A stretch of DNA of 64,000 bases from Lunularia cruciata (lineage: Eukaryota; Streptophyta; Marchantiopsida; Lunulariales; Lunulariaceae), in contig OX419755.1 in the NCBI GenBank assembly GCA_948567375.1, forward strand, positions 24,991,001-25,055,000. Reading direction: 5' to 3'. How positions within the stretch are numbered: the first letter of the stretch is position 1; the number at the start of each line of letters is the position of its first letter. Below the pieces are notes generated by a model that searched no databases, was not told where the DNA came from, and saw only the letters and a list, made by a program, of their open reading frames with translations. The position numbers and the translations under genes are program-made. Positions 10,153 to 22,242 of the stretch are shown piece by piece.

Positions 10153-12750
10153 ATGACAAGTAATTTCCCATCACCATTAAGGAGTTGTCTTGGGAGAGAT
10201 CATGGAAAAGAGAGTGTAGTAAGAGACGCGCTTGTACATCAAGAGGGAGTCAAGAGAGTTAGTCCGAGAGTTGGTCGGAAGAGTAGTCACCAACCCAGAG
10301 TGGAGGAGAGTAAGATGGGTGGTGGAAAGAGGAACTCAAAATTTGTTGTGAGAAATCATGCAATTCAAAGATTAGATGTGATTGCAAGAATTGAAGTCTT
10401 GAGCAGGCTTTGGATCACATTTCTAGCATGGAACTAGAACCTTAGTTTTCCAAGTTTCATGACCAATATCATCAAGAGTAAATGTCTTGATAGACCCAAG
10501 GCAGAGGGTAAGAGAGGAAATCCGGCTTGATGGACAAAGTCAGATTGGAGGTTAGTACTCAAAAGAGAGGCGGTTGAGGAGTAAGGAGCCACATTCTTGG
10601 GCAAAGGAGAAGTAGCTGAAGAAACCAAAGAAGTGCAAGATGCCTTTTCTTCAAAATGTACAAAGAATGGTTATAAAGTTGAGAGTTACGAGGACCTTGT
10701 GAGGAGAGGCATCATAGGAGCAATGATAACTATCTTCAAGCCAAAGCAAACCACTTATGTGATGAAACATCAAGCGTTTTTCTTCCATAAGATGTTTGCA
10801 AGGGAACCAATCAATTGGGCAAAGTGCTTCCATCAATGCACAAGACAAATGGTGTGGAATTTGCGGGACAAGTTGCCTCCATACTACATTGTGCCATTTG
10901 CAGCCCACTTCTATTTAGGATTAAATTTTTTGAATACGGCGGAAAGACACAAGATGGTGTTGCACTTCCATCCTAACTTAAGAAGAGATGCTAACGTGGA
11001 GGAGTAGCAATGCATTCTGCAGATCAGAAGTAGTGACGAGTACTATGCACAGACGGAGCAAAGCGTGCATTTGGAGGTGAATGTTTCAAAGTCAATGAAG
11101 AGGAGTCGACAAGAAGAAGAAGAAGAAGAAGAAGTAGCGGCAATGAGACCTTGGAAGACCAAAAAAGTAAACCCGAGGAAGGACCTGGTGGTGATCACGT
11201 CGTCAGGTGAAGAATCAGAAGGGGAATTTGAGTACAAGTCAAAAGACTCAAGGAGAGAGGAAGAACCTAAACTCACATTGTAGAGTGGTGAAGCGAGTAG
11301 CAAAGTGAAGATGGAGTGGAGATGCAGCCGGTACCAGGGGAAGAAGAAGGAATGTTGAAGATGGCAAAAGAAGATAACCCAAGACAAGAAGACAAAGTTC
11401 TAGATAAGGAGTAAAGAGGATGATCATTCAAAGAGGTGTCCACTCTGGAAGAAAAGCAACGTGTGAGGCGGGGCCGAGTAGGAGAGAAATGGAGAGTGGA
11501 AGTTTGGGGAGCAGAAAATCCATTCCAATAAGGCAACTACGGTTAAGAAGAAGAGTGTCAAGCAAAGAAGAAGCAAAGAAGGAGAAAAGCTTGCAAGCCA
11601 AGGTGAATTAGAGTGAAGGAGTAGAATATCTATTAGAGATTGTATGCCCATTATTATGAAGCTAGAGGAGAAGAAGAGAGAAATGGAGTCGGAGTGTTTG
11701 GAGGTAAAGACTGTGTTGCAGGTGTTAGCAAAGTTAGAAGAAGAGAACTTGGAGTTGAAGAAGATCATAACCTAGGAGAGGAATAGAAGGAAGTACTACG
11801 AGTAGATGCAGTATTAAGAAACCAAGTAATTGAGAATTTAAAGAAGGAAGTTGGAAGTAAAGAGAGAATAATATAGCAGAATGTCATAGCAAGAAAAAGA
11901 CAGATAGTCGAGTATGAAATCTTGAAATAGCAATTTGCTGATTCACAATTTGCTGATTCTAGAAATCATCCATGCTATGGCAAGAGTAGCAGAGAAGGAG
12001 CAAGAGCTTGATAAAGTGATGGAGAGTGTAGAAGAGAAAAAGTAGCCCTGGCAAAGAGAGTTGATAGTGAGATATAGAGAGGAAGAAAGATTAAGGGAGT
12101 TACTTTGTAATCTGGAAGAGAAGATGGTTCAAAAGGAGAAGGAGAAGGAGACGGTGAAAGCCAAATTCAAGGCAGAACTGGCAATGTATAGGGAAGATTG
12201 GCAAGTGGATTTGAAACAGGAGAGAAGGATGAGGCTCAAGCCACTAAAGGAGATTTTAGTAAAGATGAATGCAATGTTGAGTACAGAAGCCAATGTGAGG
12301 ATTGAAGAAACAAGATTGCACGAGTTAAGGTTGTTGGTGCAAGAGACAAGGAGAAGAAATGCAAAGGATAAAGATTTGAATGCTTTGCTGATTAGTCTCA
12401 AAACTCGTATAGATAGGAAGATATTGGAAGTGGAAGACAATATCATAATTAGATTAGATTTAGTTAAGTTAGAGATAGATAAACTTTGGAAGGATGTAAG
12501 AGCAAAGCCCAAAGTAGATGAGATAGGAGTACAAATATCTTTGGAGTTACCATTGGAGATATTGGAGAAGAGTGGGTTGGAGGATTAAGGATTAGAAAGC
12601 TTAACCATGACGGGAATTGCAAATTAGAGTGAAAAAGTGTTAGAATTGGTAGAAGAATTAGTAGTTGTGAAACATGAGGATAGAGTAGTATATGAGGTTA
12701 CTTTGGGTTTGGAAGTTGAGGAAGAAGTAGACATCAGATCAGAGTAGTAA
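10153..12750 (+). pseudogene. X-element protein, copy A (HFYLG/coiled-coil protein, decayed)
   Basis: I do not recognise this protein. The start is placed at ATG 10,153 because MTSNFP recurs as MTSNFP in copy B and MSSNFP in copy C. Order: basic linker; Trp-rich block (VVRNHAIQRLDVIARIEVLS, then WITFLAW at 10,411-10,434); KNGYKVESYEDLVRRGII block; KHQAFFFHKMFAREPINWAK; VPFAAHFYLGLNFLN at about 10,887-10,931; acidic linker with a Glu run (11,115-11,139); long coiled coil (11,640-12,590). Several TAG stops (11,005, 11,281, 12,043) fall where sister copies read CAG or CAA. Length without stops would be roughly 850 residues. Confidence 0.75.
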
Positions 12751-12872
12751 CAATTTTGAGGAAGTTATAGGTAGATATGAAGAGGTGCATTGTTAATTAA
12801 TCAATTCAATCTGTAGATAAGAAGAGTTGTTAGGAAACGGTGTTTTTGTTAGTAATTGTCAAGTGCTCTGCC

Positions 12873-12881
12873 TATTTAAAG
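12873..12881 (+). promoter_or_regulatory. TATA-like box near the 3' end of X copy A
   Basis: TATTTAAAG lies about 690 bp before the element's CA terminus. Position and sequence are conserved across copies A, B, D1 and D2, while much of the flanking sequence has diverged. If the element is an LTR, this marks the U3/R boundary. Confidence 0.45.
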
Positions 12882-13569
12882 AAGCCATTTGTAGTGTTAT
12901 GTTGTTCAATGCTGATCTTTTTGAGAATAGATAAAGCAAAGTGTTGATTTCAATGCTTGTCGCTTGAGCTTAATTCTGAGTATCAACTTTGCGTTTGTAA
13001 TTGTGAGTGTTTGGAGAATTTTGAAGTGCAAGTCAGTGTGTGTGTTGGATGTTGGAATCTGTAGCCATGATCTTCATTCTATGTGTTTGATCTTGAGTGA
13101 AGTGCAATCGGAGCAATGCTTTGATAGATCTAAGAGGAATTGTACAAAATACTACCAAGTGTTGGTAGTATTTTGTAATTGTGAGTGCAGCGCAATGTTG
13201 ATGTGAAGCAATTTTGATCAAAGAAGTTGTGCCTTTAGTAGAGGGGTGGAACACAATTCTAAGGCAAAGTTGTTTTGCAATGAAGTGCCATTTTTGGGAG
13301 AGATTGAATCATCACAATCAAGATTGTCTCGGAAGATTTGATGGAGTTGTGATTAAGAGTGATAAATTGTTGTGACAAGATTGTGAATCAATGCTTGTTA
13401 CTCTCTTCTAGGTGTAGTTGCTTCCTGAGAGATTAAAATTGAAACCAAAAAGAACTACTTGTTACTGTTTGACTTTGTATTTAACAAATTCTGAATCATA
13501 TCTCTACGGGAACAAACTTTACTTACTTGATTACCGCAAAAGTGATATTTTTTGGGTTGTCACACTCTC

Positions 13570-14968
13570 CCTTTCAACACTTAAGTAGAAATCTGGTATG
13601 TGGTTAGACCTAAAATGATGTTTAGGGATTTTGTAGTATGCAAATTTGGTAAGGAATATTATCAATGAGTGATAGCATGTGAAGTCCCAATAATCCATGC
13701 CCCTTCTGAGTGCTCATATTAACTCTCTATTGAAGTAAGAAGTAGTGATTGAGCATTTGCCATATGTAAGAATCATGGATCCATAGTTGTAGGATCTAAC
13801 GTAAGGAATGCAAGGGATGTTGAACAAGTTTTGGGAGATCAAGATGACCATGGAGTCATTGCAAAGTCAAATACATATGTACAAGAATGATCAGGAAATG
13901 CAAAGAAGGAGAACCATCCCAAATCGTAATACTAGAGGCTGGAGTACCCAAATAGTCACTCATGCCGATGACATCGACCTAGTCAATAATGAAGCCACAT
14001 TGTTCTTACAAATGAAGAAGACTTGAAACATTGAGCCTTATAAGGGACAATATCTCATGGGAGAGGTGGAAAACTTGATTTCAAGAATGAATTGATACTT
14101 TGAATTATTCACAATTGAGATCAACTATCATTTTGCAAGCATGTTTGCATGTGAGTACTTAACCAATAAAGCCTTCACATGATATGACACTTGGGAACAA
14201 TCAATTTTTGCCAAAGGAAGAGAGATCAATTGGACGGCAATACAAGAAAGGTTGGTAAATAATTTTTAATCCAAGAATTTTGTGCAGATGGCCTAAACTT
14301 GACTATGAAGTTGAAGCAAAAGAATGACATACAAGAGTACAAGGAGGCATTTCTTGATCTATAGGTCATTATAACCAATATGAGTCTAGCAAAAGCTCTA
14401 GATAATTCAAATGAGGGTTAAAAGAGAAAATTTGCCAAGAAGTAATGGTACAAAACCCTCACACTATGTTTAAGGCCATTGCTTATGCTCAAAGAATAGG
14501 AGCGGCACCTAGAGGAGGTGAAGGAGTAGTCCCAACTCAACATTATCAGGCTAAAACACCACACTTTGGTGGACCAATTCCTATAAATATTGGGCAACAT
14601 TTGGTTCAAAGAAGAAGGAGTATGATAGGTCAAAGAAAGGAGAGATTGAATCCCACAAGGAGAAGGAACTCAAGTAGAACAATGCCATTTCTATAATTGT
14701 AGCCAAGTTGGGCACATAGCCATCAATTGTCATGCTCATCTTTCTAGAGGCCCTTGACCTCCATACATGCAATATTTGAACATGGAAAGACAAATTGAAG
14801 AGGATGATATGGAAATCACATCAGAAAGCAAAGATCACCAATAAATGTACCTTGTGGCCTTACTAGCTCAATGAAGAAGAGAAAGAGTGGAAGGAAGAAA
14901 AGGACAAGTGCACAAAGGTTTAGGTAGACAAAATCACCATTGATTGCTATGAATGGAGTCCTAGAAGG
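13570..14968 (+). pseudogene. Gag remnant of element G
   Basis: An open start at 13,808 reads MQGMLNKFWEIKMTMESLQ and is followed by a gag-like region with phrases such as FELFTIEINYHFASMFACEY, broken by many stops. Near the end a zinc knuckle is readable as FYNCSQVGHIAINC: the first cysteine of C-x2-C-x4-H-x4-C is replaced by Phe (TTC). The frame runs into X copy B at 14,969 and the protease resumes at 19,458. Gag would form the particle and bind RNA. This copy cannot. Confidence 0.75.
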
Positions 14969-15630
14969 TGTGACAACCTGGCAAATATCACTTTTGCAGT
15001 AATCAAGTAAGTAAAGTTTGTTCCTGCAAAGATACTAGTAAGAATAGGTCAAATACAAAGTCAAATTTCATAATTTAGTCCTTCTTGGTTGCTTCTTTAA
15101 TCTCTCAAGTAGCAACTACACCAAGAAGAGAGTAACAAACACTAATTTGCAATCTTTTCACAACAATTTGTCACACATAATCACAACTCCATCAAATCTT
15201 TCCAAACAATCTTGATTGTGATGATTCAGACTCTCCCAAAAATGGCACTTCACTGCAAAACAACTTTGCCTCAGAATTGTGTTCCACCTCTCCATTGAAG
15301 GCACAACTTCCTCGATCAAAATTGCTTCACATCAACTTTGCGCTACACTTATAAATGCAAAATACTACAATTCCTCTCAAATCTATCAAGGCATTGCTCC
15401 AATTGCACTTCACTCAGGATCAAACACACAGAATGAAGATCAAGGTTACAAAATCCAACATCCAACAAACACATTAATTTGCACTTCAAAATTCTCCACA
15501 CACTCACAAACACAAGCACAAAGTTGATACTCAAAATTAAGCTCAAACAACAAGCATTGCTTCACAACACTTTGCTTGATCTATTCTTAGAAATTATGAG
15601 CATTTAAAAAAATATGACTGCAAATGCCAC

Positions 15631-15639
15631 CTTTAAATA
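15631..15639 (-). promoter_or_regulatory. TATA-like box near the 3' end of X copy B
   Basis: CTTTAAATA on the plus strand reads TATTTAAAG on the element strand. It lies 670 bp from the element terminus at 14,969, in the conserved position. Confidence 0.45.
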
Positions 15640-15774
15640 GTGAAGCAACGACAATTACTAACAACTATACCATTCTACAACAACTATACCGTTCTACAAC
15701 AACTTTTCTAACCTGTAGATCTGAAATGACAATGCACCTCTTCATATCTACCTCTTTAAATCTCAAAACTGTTA

Positions 15775-18700
15775 CTACTCCGATCCAATATCTACTTCTT
15801 CCTTGGCTTCCAAACCTGATCCCAAAGTAATCTCACTCACTACCCCTTCTTTGGGCTTCACAACTACTAAATCCTCTACCAATTCTACTAATTCTTCACT
15901 CCAATCTACAATTACACTAGTAGGGAACCTATCTAACTCTTTAATCCCCGTCCCACTCTTCTCTAACATCTCCATTGGTAACTTGTAATACTCCAAGGAC
16001 AAGAGAAGAGAGAAAATATAGATTGCACACTCAAATATTCAATGCCCCAAGGGAGCACCTTCTCTTTATTATATAGACAAAGAGGATCTCCTCCAAGGAA
16101 GCTCCACCATAGGATTAGGGACACAGATATGTGACATGTCAGCAAGCTCCACCCTTGGATTATTTACTTGGATGGGTGACCTGTTTGGTCTAGGTCCTAT
16201 CTGGTTGGTCAAATAAGCTTTGACTGTAGGGAATCTTCCTATAGGAATCTCAAAATCACGTGAGTAAGGTACCGTTGGAAAGCTCTTGACGAGACAAAGC
16301 AAGGGGGAGGGAAGGCCAACCTCTCCTCTGTTGGGGGGGTAATTTGCACATTTTTGAGGCCTAATTCATCTGTTTAGGCCTCCAAAATTGCCTTCAAAGA
16401 TTTCAGGCATATTTTGATTCCTACTCTATTAGTAGAAGTCCTCTTTTGGTGATACTTCTTTCTGATCTGTTTAGTCCATCATGTGTAAACATCCTTCCAA
16501 ATGTTACCAAACCAATTCTCACCTTTAAATCATATGTCTAGCTATCGGTTTTAAGGTTCTCAAGTCTATTTTGGTTTCTATTCTATTAGTAGAAGTACTC
16601 TTTTGGTGATACTTCTATCTGATCTATTTTTACCATCATGTATAACATCATTCTAGATGATACCAAACCAAATTTCACATCTAGATCATATGGCTAACCC
16701 TTGGTATTACATAACTCCAAAGATATCTAGACTCCTATGTCATCTACATCGGGTTTCGCTCTTACATCCTTCCAAAGTTTATCTATGTCCAATTTTACCA
16801 AGTCTTATCTAATCGTGATATTATCTTCTACTTCTAATATCTTCATATCTACACAAGTTTTGAGACTGATCAGCAAGGCATTCAAATCTTTATCCTTTGC
16901 ATTTCTCCTCCTCGTCTCTTGCACCAACAGCTTCAACCTATGCAATCTTGTTTCTTTGATCTGGACACTGGCTTCTATACTCAACATCGCATTCATCTCC
17001 GTCACAATCTCCTTCAATGGCTCAAGCCTCATTCTTCTCTCTTGTTCTTGATCTGCAAGCCAATCTTCCCTATACATGGCCAGTTCTACCTCAAACTCGG
17101 CTTTCATTGTCTCCTTTTCCTTCTCCTTTTGCACAATCTTCTCCTCCAGTCTTTCTTCTTCTCTATATCTCATAGTCAACTCCCTTTGCCAGAGCTGCTT
17201 CTTTTCTTCTACACTCTCCATCACTCTATCAAGCTCTTGCTCCTTCTTTGCTACCATTGCCATAACATTAATCATTTCTAATCAAGAATCAACAAATTGC
17301 TATTTCAAGATTTCATACTCCGCTACTTGCCTTTCTCTTGCTATGACATTCTGCTCTATGATTCTTTCTCTACTTCCCACTTCTCTCTTCAAGTTCTCAA
17401 TTACTTGATTCTGTACTATTGCATCTACTTGTAGTACTTCTCTCTCTTCCTCAACTCAGATTACACTCTTCTTCAACTCCAAGTTCTCTTCCTCTAATTG
17501 TGCTAACATTCACAACACAATCTTCACCTCCGGACACTTTGACTGCATCTCCTTCTTCTTGTGCTCCAACTTTACTAACAACGGGCACACAATCTCCCAC
17601 AGATACTCTACTCCTCCACTTGAGCTTATCTTGACTTGTGGACTTTTCTCCTTCTTTGCCTCTTCTCCACTTGACACTCGCCTTCTCAACCGCAATTGCC
17701 TTATTGGGATGGATCCTTTGCTCCCCAAACTTCCACTCTCCACTTCTCTTACCTTACTTGGTCCCGCTTCATACTTTGCTTTCCTTTTGGAGCAAACTCC
17801 TTGTTGAATGGTCATCCTCTGCTCCTCTTGCTCTGGAACTTCTTCTTCTATTTCCACCTTTCCTTTGTCCTCCTCGGGTACCAATTGCATCTCCTCTCCA
17901 TCTTTAATCTTGCTGCTCATTTCCTCACTCTGCAATGTGAATTTGGGTTCTTCCTCCTTGTCCAAGTCTTCTTCCTTGCACTCAGCCTCTCCTTCTGACT
18001 CCTCTTCCGACAACGTGATGACCACCTATCCTCTGCTTGGGTTTACTTTCCTTGTCTTCCGATGTCTTGTTGCCACTTCTTCTTCTTTGCTTGTCAACTC
18101 CTCTTCTTTGACTTTGGAGTATTTACCTTCAACTACACACTCTGCCCCGTCTACACGTAGTACTTGTCATTGGTCCTTATCTGCAAGATGTACTATTGCT
18201 CCTCCGCATCAGAATCTCTTCTCAAATCAAGGTGGAAGTGCCATCTTGTGTCTCTCCACGGCGTTCAGCAAGTTCAGTCCCAAATAAAAGTGGGCTGCAA
18301 ATGGCACAATGTAGTGTAGAGGCAACTTGTCTTGCAAGTTCCACACGATCTGTCTTGCATGCTAATGAAAACACTTCACCCAATTGATCGGCTCCCTTGC
18401 AAACATCTTGTGGAAGAATACCGCTTGATGCTTCATCACATAAGTGGTTTGCTCCGGCTTCAAGATAGCCATCATTGCTGCTATGATGCCTCTTTTCATC
18501 GGGTCTTTATAACTCTTGACCTTGTAGCCATTCTTTGTGCGTGTTGAAGAGAAGGTATCTCTCACCTCGTAGGTTTCTTCAGCTACTTCTCCCTTCTCCA
18601 AGAACATGGATCCCTGCTCATCACCCACCTCTCTTTCAAGTACTAACCTCCAATCTGACTCTATCCATCAAGCCGGATTTCTTCTCTTGCCTTCTACCTA

Positions 18701-19045
18701 GGGACCATCAAGACACTTATTCTCAATGATCTTAGTTATGAAACTTGGAAAGCTAACATTCCAGTTCCATGCCAAGAATGTGATCCAAAGCTTGCTCAAG
18801 ACCTCAATTCTTGCGATCACATCTAATCTCTGAATTGCATGATTTCTCACTACGAATTCCAAGTTCTTCTTCCCATCTCCTATCTTTCCCTCTTCCACTC
18901 TAGATTAGGGGCTACTCATCCTACTGATTCCCGAACTAACTCTCCTGACCTCCTCTCTACACACCAACGCATCTTTGACTACACTTCCCTTCCCACAATC
19001 TCCCACAAGACAACTTTTTAACAGCGATGGAAAATTACTTGTCAT
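15775..19045 (-). pseudogene. X-element protein, copy B (interrupted by solo LTR F2)
   Basis: The start is ATG 19,045-19,043 (MTSNFPSLLKSC). It has the Trp-rich block LWITFLAWNWNVSFPSFI at about 18,790, then KNGYKVKSYKDPMKRGII, KHQAVFFHKMFAREPINW at about 18,400 and the HFYLGLNLL block near 18,290. An acidic linker is open at 17,510-18,025 and the coiled coil at 16,805-17,275 (EKKQLWQRELTMRYREEERL). Solo LTR F2 splits the C-terminus; the frame resumes at 16,002 as PMEMLEKSGTGIKELDRFP and ends at KEEVDIGSE. This is the copy with the longest open pieces. Function unknown. Confidence 0.75.
15984..16711 (-). mobile_element. Solo LTR, family F (copy F2), with internal tandem duplication
   Basis: It starts TGTAATACTCC and ends TTGGTATTACA, with perfect 5-bp target duplications TAACT at 15,979-15,983 and 16,712-16,716. 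At 728 bp it is longer than F1 because a stretch of about 150-170 bp is duplicated in tandem (about 16,400-16,555 and 16,556-16,700; both contain a TATTAGTAGAAGT stretch). The host coding frame of copy B continues on both sides. Confidence 0.9.
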
Positions 19046-19457
19046 CGCTTTGTCTATAGCCCAAATTTTATTGTGGCACAATGCCTCCGTCTCTCTTCAC
19101 TTTGAGTTTCTATTGAGAAATCACACCTTGTTCATGCTCCTATCATTGTCAATTTCTTCCTATTTATAGGCCAGCCATTTTTGTGCACAGTACCTTCTTG
19201 AATGTCCAACCCCAAAAGAAAGTTGTTACATTATCCTTGCCTCGGGTTGAGCACCGCCAAGATGAAGTCTCCTTACTTTGGGTTGCAGGCTGACAGGGCA
19301 AATCCGAGTACTTAGTCTTTTGACACAAAGTCTCTTTACCTCGGGTTATAACCCAAGGACACCTTTCTTCACCTTCGGATGGCATACAAGCGCAATACAA
19401 CTGCTCTGTACACTTCTTCTCCATAAATAAGCAAAAAAGAAAAATGTGGGTACCACA

Positions 19458-19706
19458 AAAGGCAATCAAGTGAGAGCATTGATAAACCTTGGAGTACTAG
19501 AGAATTTCTTGTCTTGTTATGTTGCAATAGGGTTGGAGATGGATCTAAAGAAGGATGAGAATGAATAAGTAGAGTTGCCTAATAGTCAAACAGAGAGGAT
19601 TGAGTCATTACCTAGAGTAACATTCTTTATAAGAGAGTATCAAGAAAAGATTGAGTGGCAAGTGATACGGTTAGCTCGTAACAATGCAATCTTAGGCATG
19701 CCATGG
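19458..19706 (+). pseudogene. Protease region of element G
   Basis: Downstream of X copy B the frame reads VRALINLGVLENFLS, matching the gypsy protease pattern ALiDsGA-x-NFIS with the catalytic Asp replaced by Asn (LINLGV). It then runs to NNAILGMPW, the ILGMPWL flap motif. One stop (TAA) lies in between. It ends where solo LTR F3 inserts. With the catalytic Asp lost it could not be active. Confidence 0.7.
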
Positions 19707-20452
19707 TGTAATACCAATAACTAGATAGATGTTTTAGAAATAAAATTTGGTTTGGTAATATTTGGAAGAATTTTATACATGATGGACTAAGTAGATCAAA
19801 TAGAGGAATCACCAAAAGAGTACTTCTACCAATAGGCCAAAAACCAAAACATGCTTGGAAACTTTAGAATCAATAGTTAGGCATATGATCTATGTGAAAC
19901 TTTGGGGTGGTGACATCTAGAAGGATGTTACATATGATGGAGAAAGTGGATTGGATAAAGGTATCACCAAAAGAGCACTTCTACTAGTACAATAGAAGCC
20001 AAAGTAGGCTTGAAAACTTTAGAGGCAATTTCAGAGGCCTAAACAAATGAATTAGGCCTTGAAAATGTGCTAACTCCTCCCGCAAGAGAAGAAAGGCTGG
20101 CCTCTTCCTCCCCCTTGGTTTGTCTCACCAAGAACTCTCCAAAGGTACCTCACCCGTGTGATTTTGAGATTCCTATGGGAAGATTCCCTAAAAGGCTCCC
20201 TTTGGTCAAAGCTTGCTTGACCAACTAGATGGGACCAAGACCAACATGTCACCCATCCAAGCAAGTAATCTAAGGGTGGAGCTTGCTGACAGATCACCTA
20301 TCCATTTACCTAATCCTATGGTGGAGCTTCCTTGGAGTAGATCATCTTTGGCTATATAATAAAGAGAAGGTGCTCCTTTGGTGCATCGAAAGATTCAGTG
20401 TGAAACTTGTGTTTTCTCTCATAGAGAATTCTCTTGTCCTTAGAGTATTAAA
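19707..20452 (+). mobile_element. Solo LTR, family F (copy F3), duplicated variant
   Basis: It starts TGTAATACC and ends GTATTAAA (GTATTACA in sister copies). The flanks CATGG (19,702-19,706) and GATGG (20,453-20,457) differ at one base, consistent with an aged target duplication. Like F2 it carries the internal tandem duplication (two CACCAAAAGAG stretches), so F2 and F3 belong to one sub-family. It sits inside element G between protease and RT. Confidence 0.85.
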
Positions 20453-20639
20453 GATGGATAGATCACTACAACCCATGGTCAATTGGAGAAGGAAAGTAGT
20501 GAGAACTTGCCAATGGAATATCGTTGGGGCTAAAGAAAGATCACACAAGCGAGAATTGCCTCTATGTTATAGGGACATCAATTATTTATAATACATATAA
20601 ATGTTCCATGGGCCTAATAAGGGAGGTCCATAGTGCATA

Positions 20640-22242
20640 ACTTGATGGAAAAATTCTTGAGAAATTAAAAGATATGGTCAATGAGTTTCAAGATGTCTTC
20701 CTAGATGGCTTGCCCTCCTTTTTGTTCTATCAAGTCAATAGGGCAAAACACTTCACCAAACATGATTTTTGGAGTAGTTACAACCAAATCAAGATTGCAA
20801 AGGAAGATATACACAAAATAGCCTTTCAAACAAAGTATGATCACTTTGAATGCCTAGTGATGCCGTTTGGCCTCACCAACACACCAACCACTTTCATGAG
20901 TTTGATGAATGATATATTTTGTCCATACTTAGATAAATTTATTATCATTTTCCTAGGTGACATCTTAATCTTCAATACAATGATGATGTAGCATAAGCAA
21001 CATCCAAGAGAAGTCCTTTTGATTCTACAGTAGAATCAATTGTATGCCAAAATCTCAAAGTGTGGGTTTGGCAACTCTAAAGTAAAATACTTGGGGTATA
21101 GAGTAAGTGAAAAAGGTATCCAAGTGTTAATAGATAAAATAGAGGTCATTCAAAAATGGAGTGTTCCAAAAGATCAGACTCAACACAAGAGTTTTTTGGG
21201 ATTGATGGGGTTTTATTGTGAATTTGTCAAGGAATTCTCCAAGGTTTCCCAACCTTTAATGGCACTCCTTGGTAAGGAGAGGAAGTGGATATGGTGAACC
21301 ACACAAGAATTGAAAGATAGTTTAGAACTTGAACAATGTATTACTACATGCACCAATCTTGAAATGGTATGACCCAAAACATCTAATCAAGTTGGCTATA
21401 GATGTATCAAGTATAGCAATAGGAATAATCTTACAACAAGAGTGGCATGACGGATGGCACCCAATTGCATTTCTCTCAAAAGCTGTTATCAATAGAATGC
21501 AACTATCACACCACCAAATGAGAAGAGTTGGTCATTGTCCTTGCAACCAAGCATTGGAAGCAATATCTTGGCAAGACGGCATTTGTATTGGAGATAGACC
21601 AACAACTTCTAGTCTGCCTTGAGACATAGAAAGATCTATCTTGTTGATAGATTTGGTGAGCAAAGTGGAGACAACGGTTCAACATGACAATCACATGCAT
21701 AATGCAAGATGCAACTTGCAAATGCATTCACCTAAATGCTTATGGAAAAAAATCTGATAGTAGAGGTCAAGATGAACTTACAATTTTGGCCAAGGAATCT
21801 TGTTGCTACAAAGTTGACCCACAGATTGTAGGAACTCATTCATCTAAAGGCATCACCAATGCCTAAGGACTCACCTTTTGTGATGACAAGTTGAGTATTT
21901 TGTTGGTCATATAAGAACCACCATCCTTGCAAAATGTCATGATTCCTCCATTGTACATTATGTTGGAGTGGACAAGACCTTAGATGCAGTCAGATGCCAT
22001 TATTATTGGCTCAAGATGAGCAACAATATCATGGAATATATTTGAAGTTGTCTACTCTATTTACAAAATAAAGCTTCTAATTAAACTCTAGCAAGACTCT
22101 TTCAACCCCTCCCTACTCCTACACAATGTTGAGAATAGGTAAGCATAAATTTGGGTTATGAATTGCCCAAGACCACCTCGAGGTTAGACTCCATTGTAGT
22201 CTTTGTTGATCAACTCAGCAAAATGATTCATGTGTGTCCTAC
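20640..22242 (+). pseudogene. RT, RNase H and integrase-start remnant of element G
   Basis: RT at 20,674-20,991: KHDFWSSYNQIKIAKEDIHK, then FECLVMPFGLTNTPTTFMSL, then IFLGDILIF. The catalytic F-x-D-D reads FLGD, so the first Asp of the pair is lost. The connection at 21,040-21,297 reads VKYLGYRVSEKGIQV and FLGLMGFYCEFVKEFS. RNase H at 21,329-21,622 keeps LAIDVSSIAIGIILQQ with its Asp. Integrase core sequence appears at 22,151 as SRLDSIVVFVDQLSKMIH, then is cut off by LTR F4. Several stops and frame changes separate the pieces. Confidence 0.85.

Larger units (their letters stand above)
9736..13564 (+). mobile_element. X-family element, copy A (complete, 3.83 kb)
   Basis: The copy starts TGTGGTACCCACATTTTTG and ends GGGTTGTCACA, with a perfect 5-bp target duplication CTCTC at 9731-9735 and 13565-13569. 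It interrupts the leader of element G. It carries about 400 bp of 5' sequence, a decayed coding frame (10,153 to about 12,750) and about 800 bp of 3' non-coding sequence with a TATTTAAAG box at 12,873-12,881. The 5' and 3' end sequences are not copies of each other, so no LTR pair exists. Confidence 0.9.
14969..19457 (-). mobile_element. X-family element, copy B (4.49 kb including a solo LTR)
   Basis: On the plus strand it opens TGTGACAACCTGG at 14,969 and closes AAAATGTGGGTACCACA at 19,457. The flanking 5-mers GAAGG (14,964-14,968) and AAAGG (19,458-19,462) differ by one G-to-A transition, so they read as an aged target duplication. The host is element G, between gag and protease. Subtracting the 733 bp added by solo LTR F2 gives 3.76 kb, close to copies A (3.83 kb) and C (3.78 kb). 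Confidence 0.85.
9072..22242 (+). mobile_element. Ty3/gypsy element G, split into four pieces by insertions
   Basis: Pieces: partial 5' LTR, PBS and leader (9,072-9,735); gag (13,570-14,968); protease (19,458-19,706); RT, RNase H and integrase start (20,458-22,242). They are separated by X copy A, X copy B and solo LTR F3, each with a recognisable target duplication at its borders. Taken together the pieces are collinear with a standard gypsy element of about 4 kb. The 3' LTR is not found: a family-F LTR in the opposite orientation (F4) follows instead. The pol pieces resemble chromovirus-type gypsy elements. Confidence 0.75.

Noticed and set aside
9736-13564. X copy A as a normal LTR retrotransposon with paired LTRs
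   Set aside because: The first 400 bp and the last 800 bp are not copies of each other, and no PBS follows the 5' end.
17559-18287. Plus-strand Ser/Leu/Pro-rich frames opposite X copy B
   Set aside because: They are complements of the acidic, Glu/Lys-rich coiled-coil coding strand and vary between copies.
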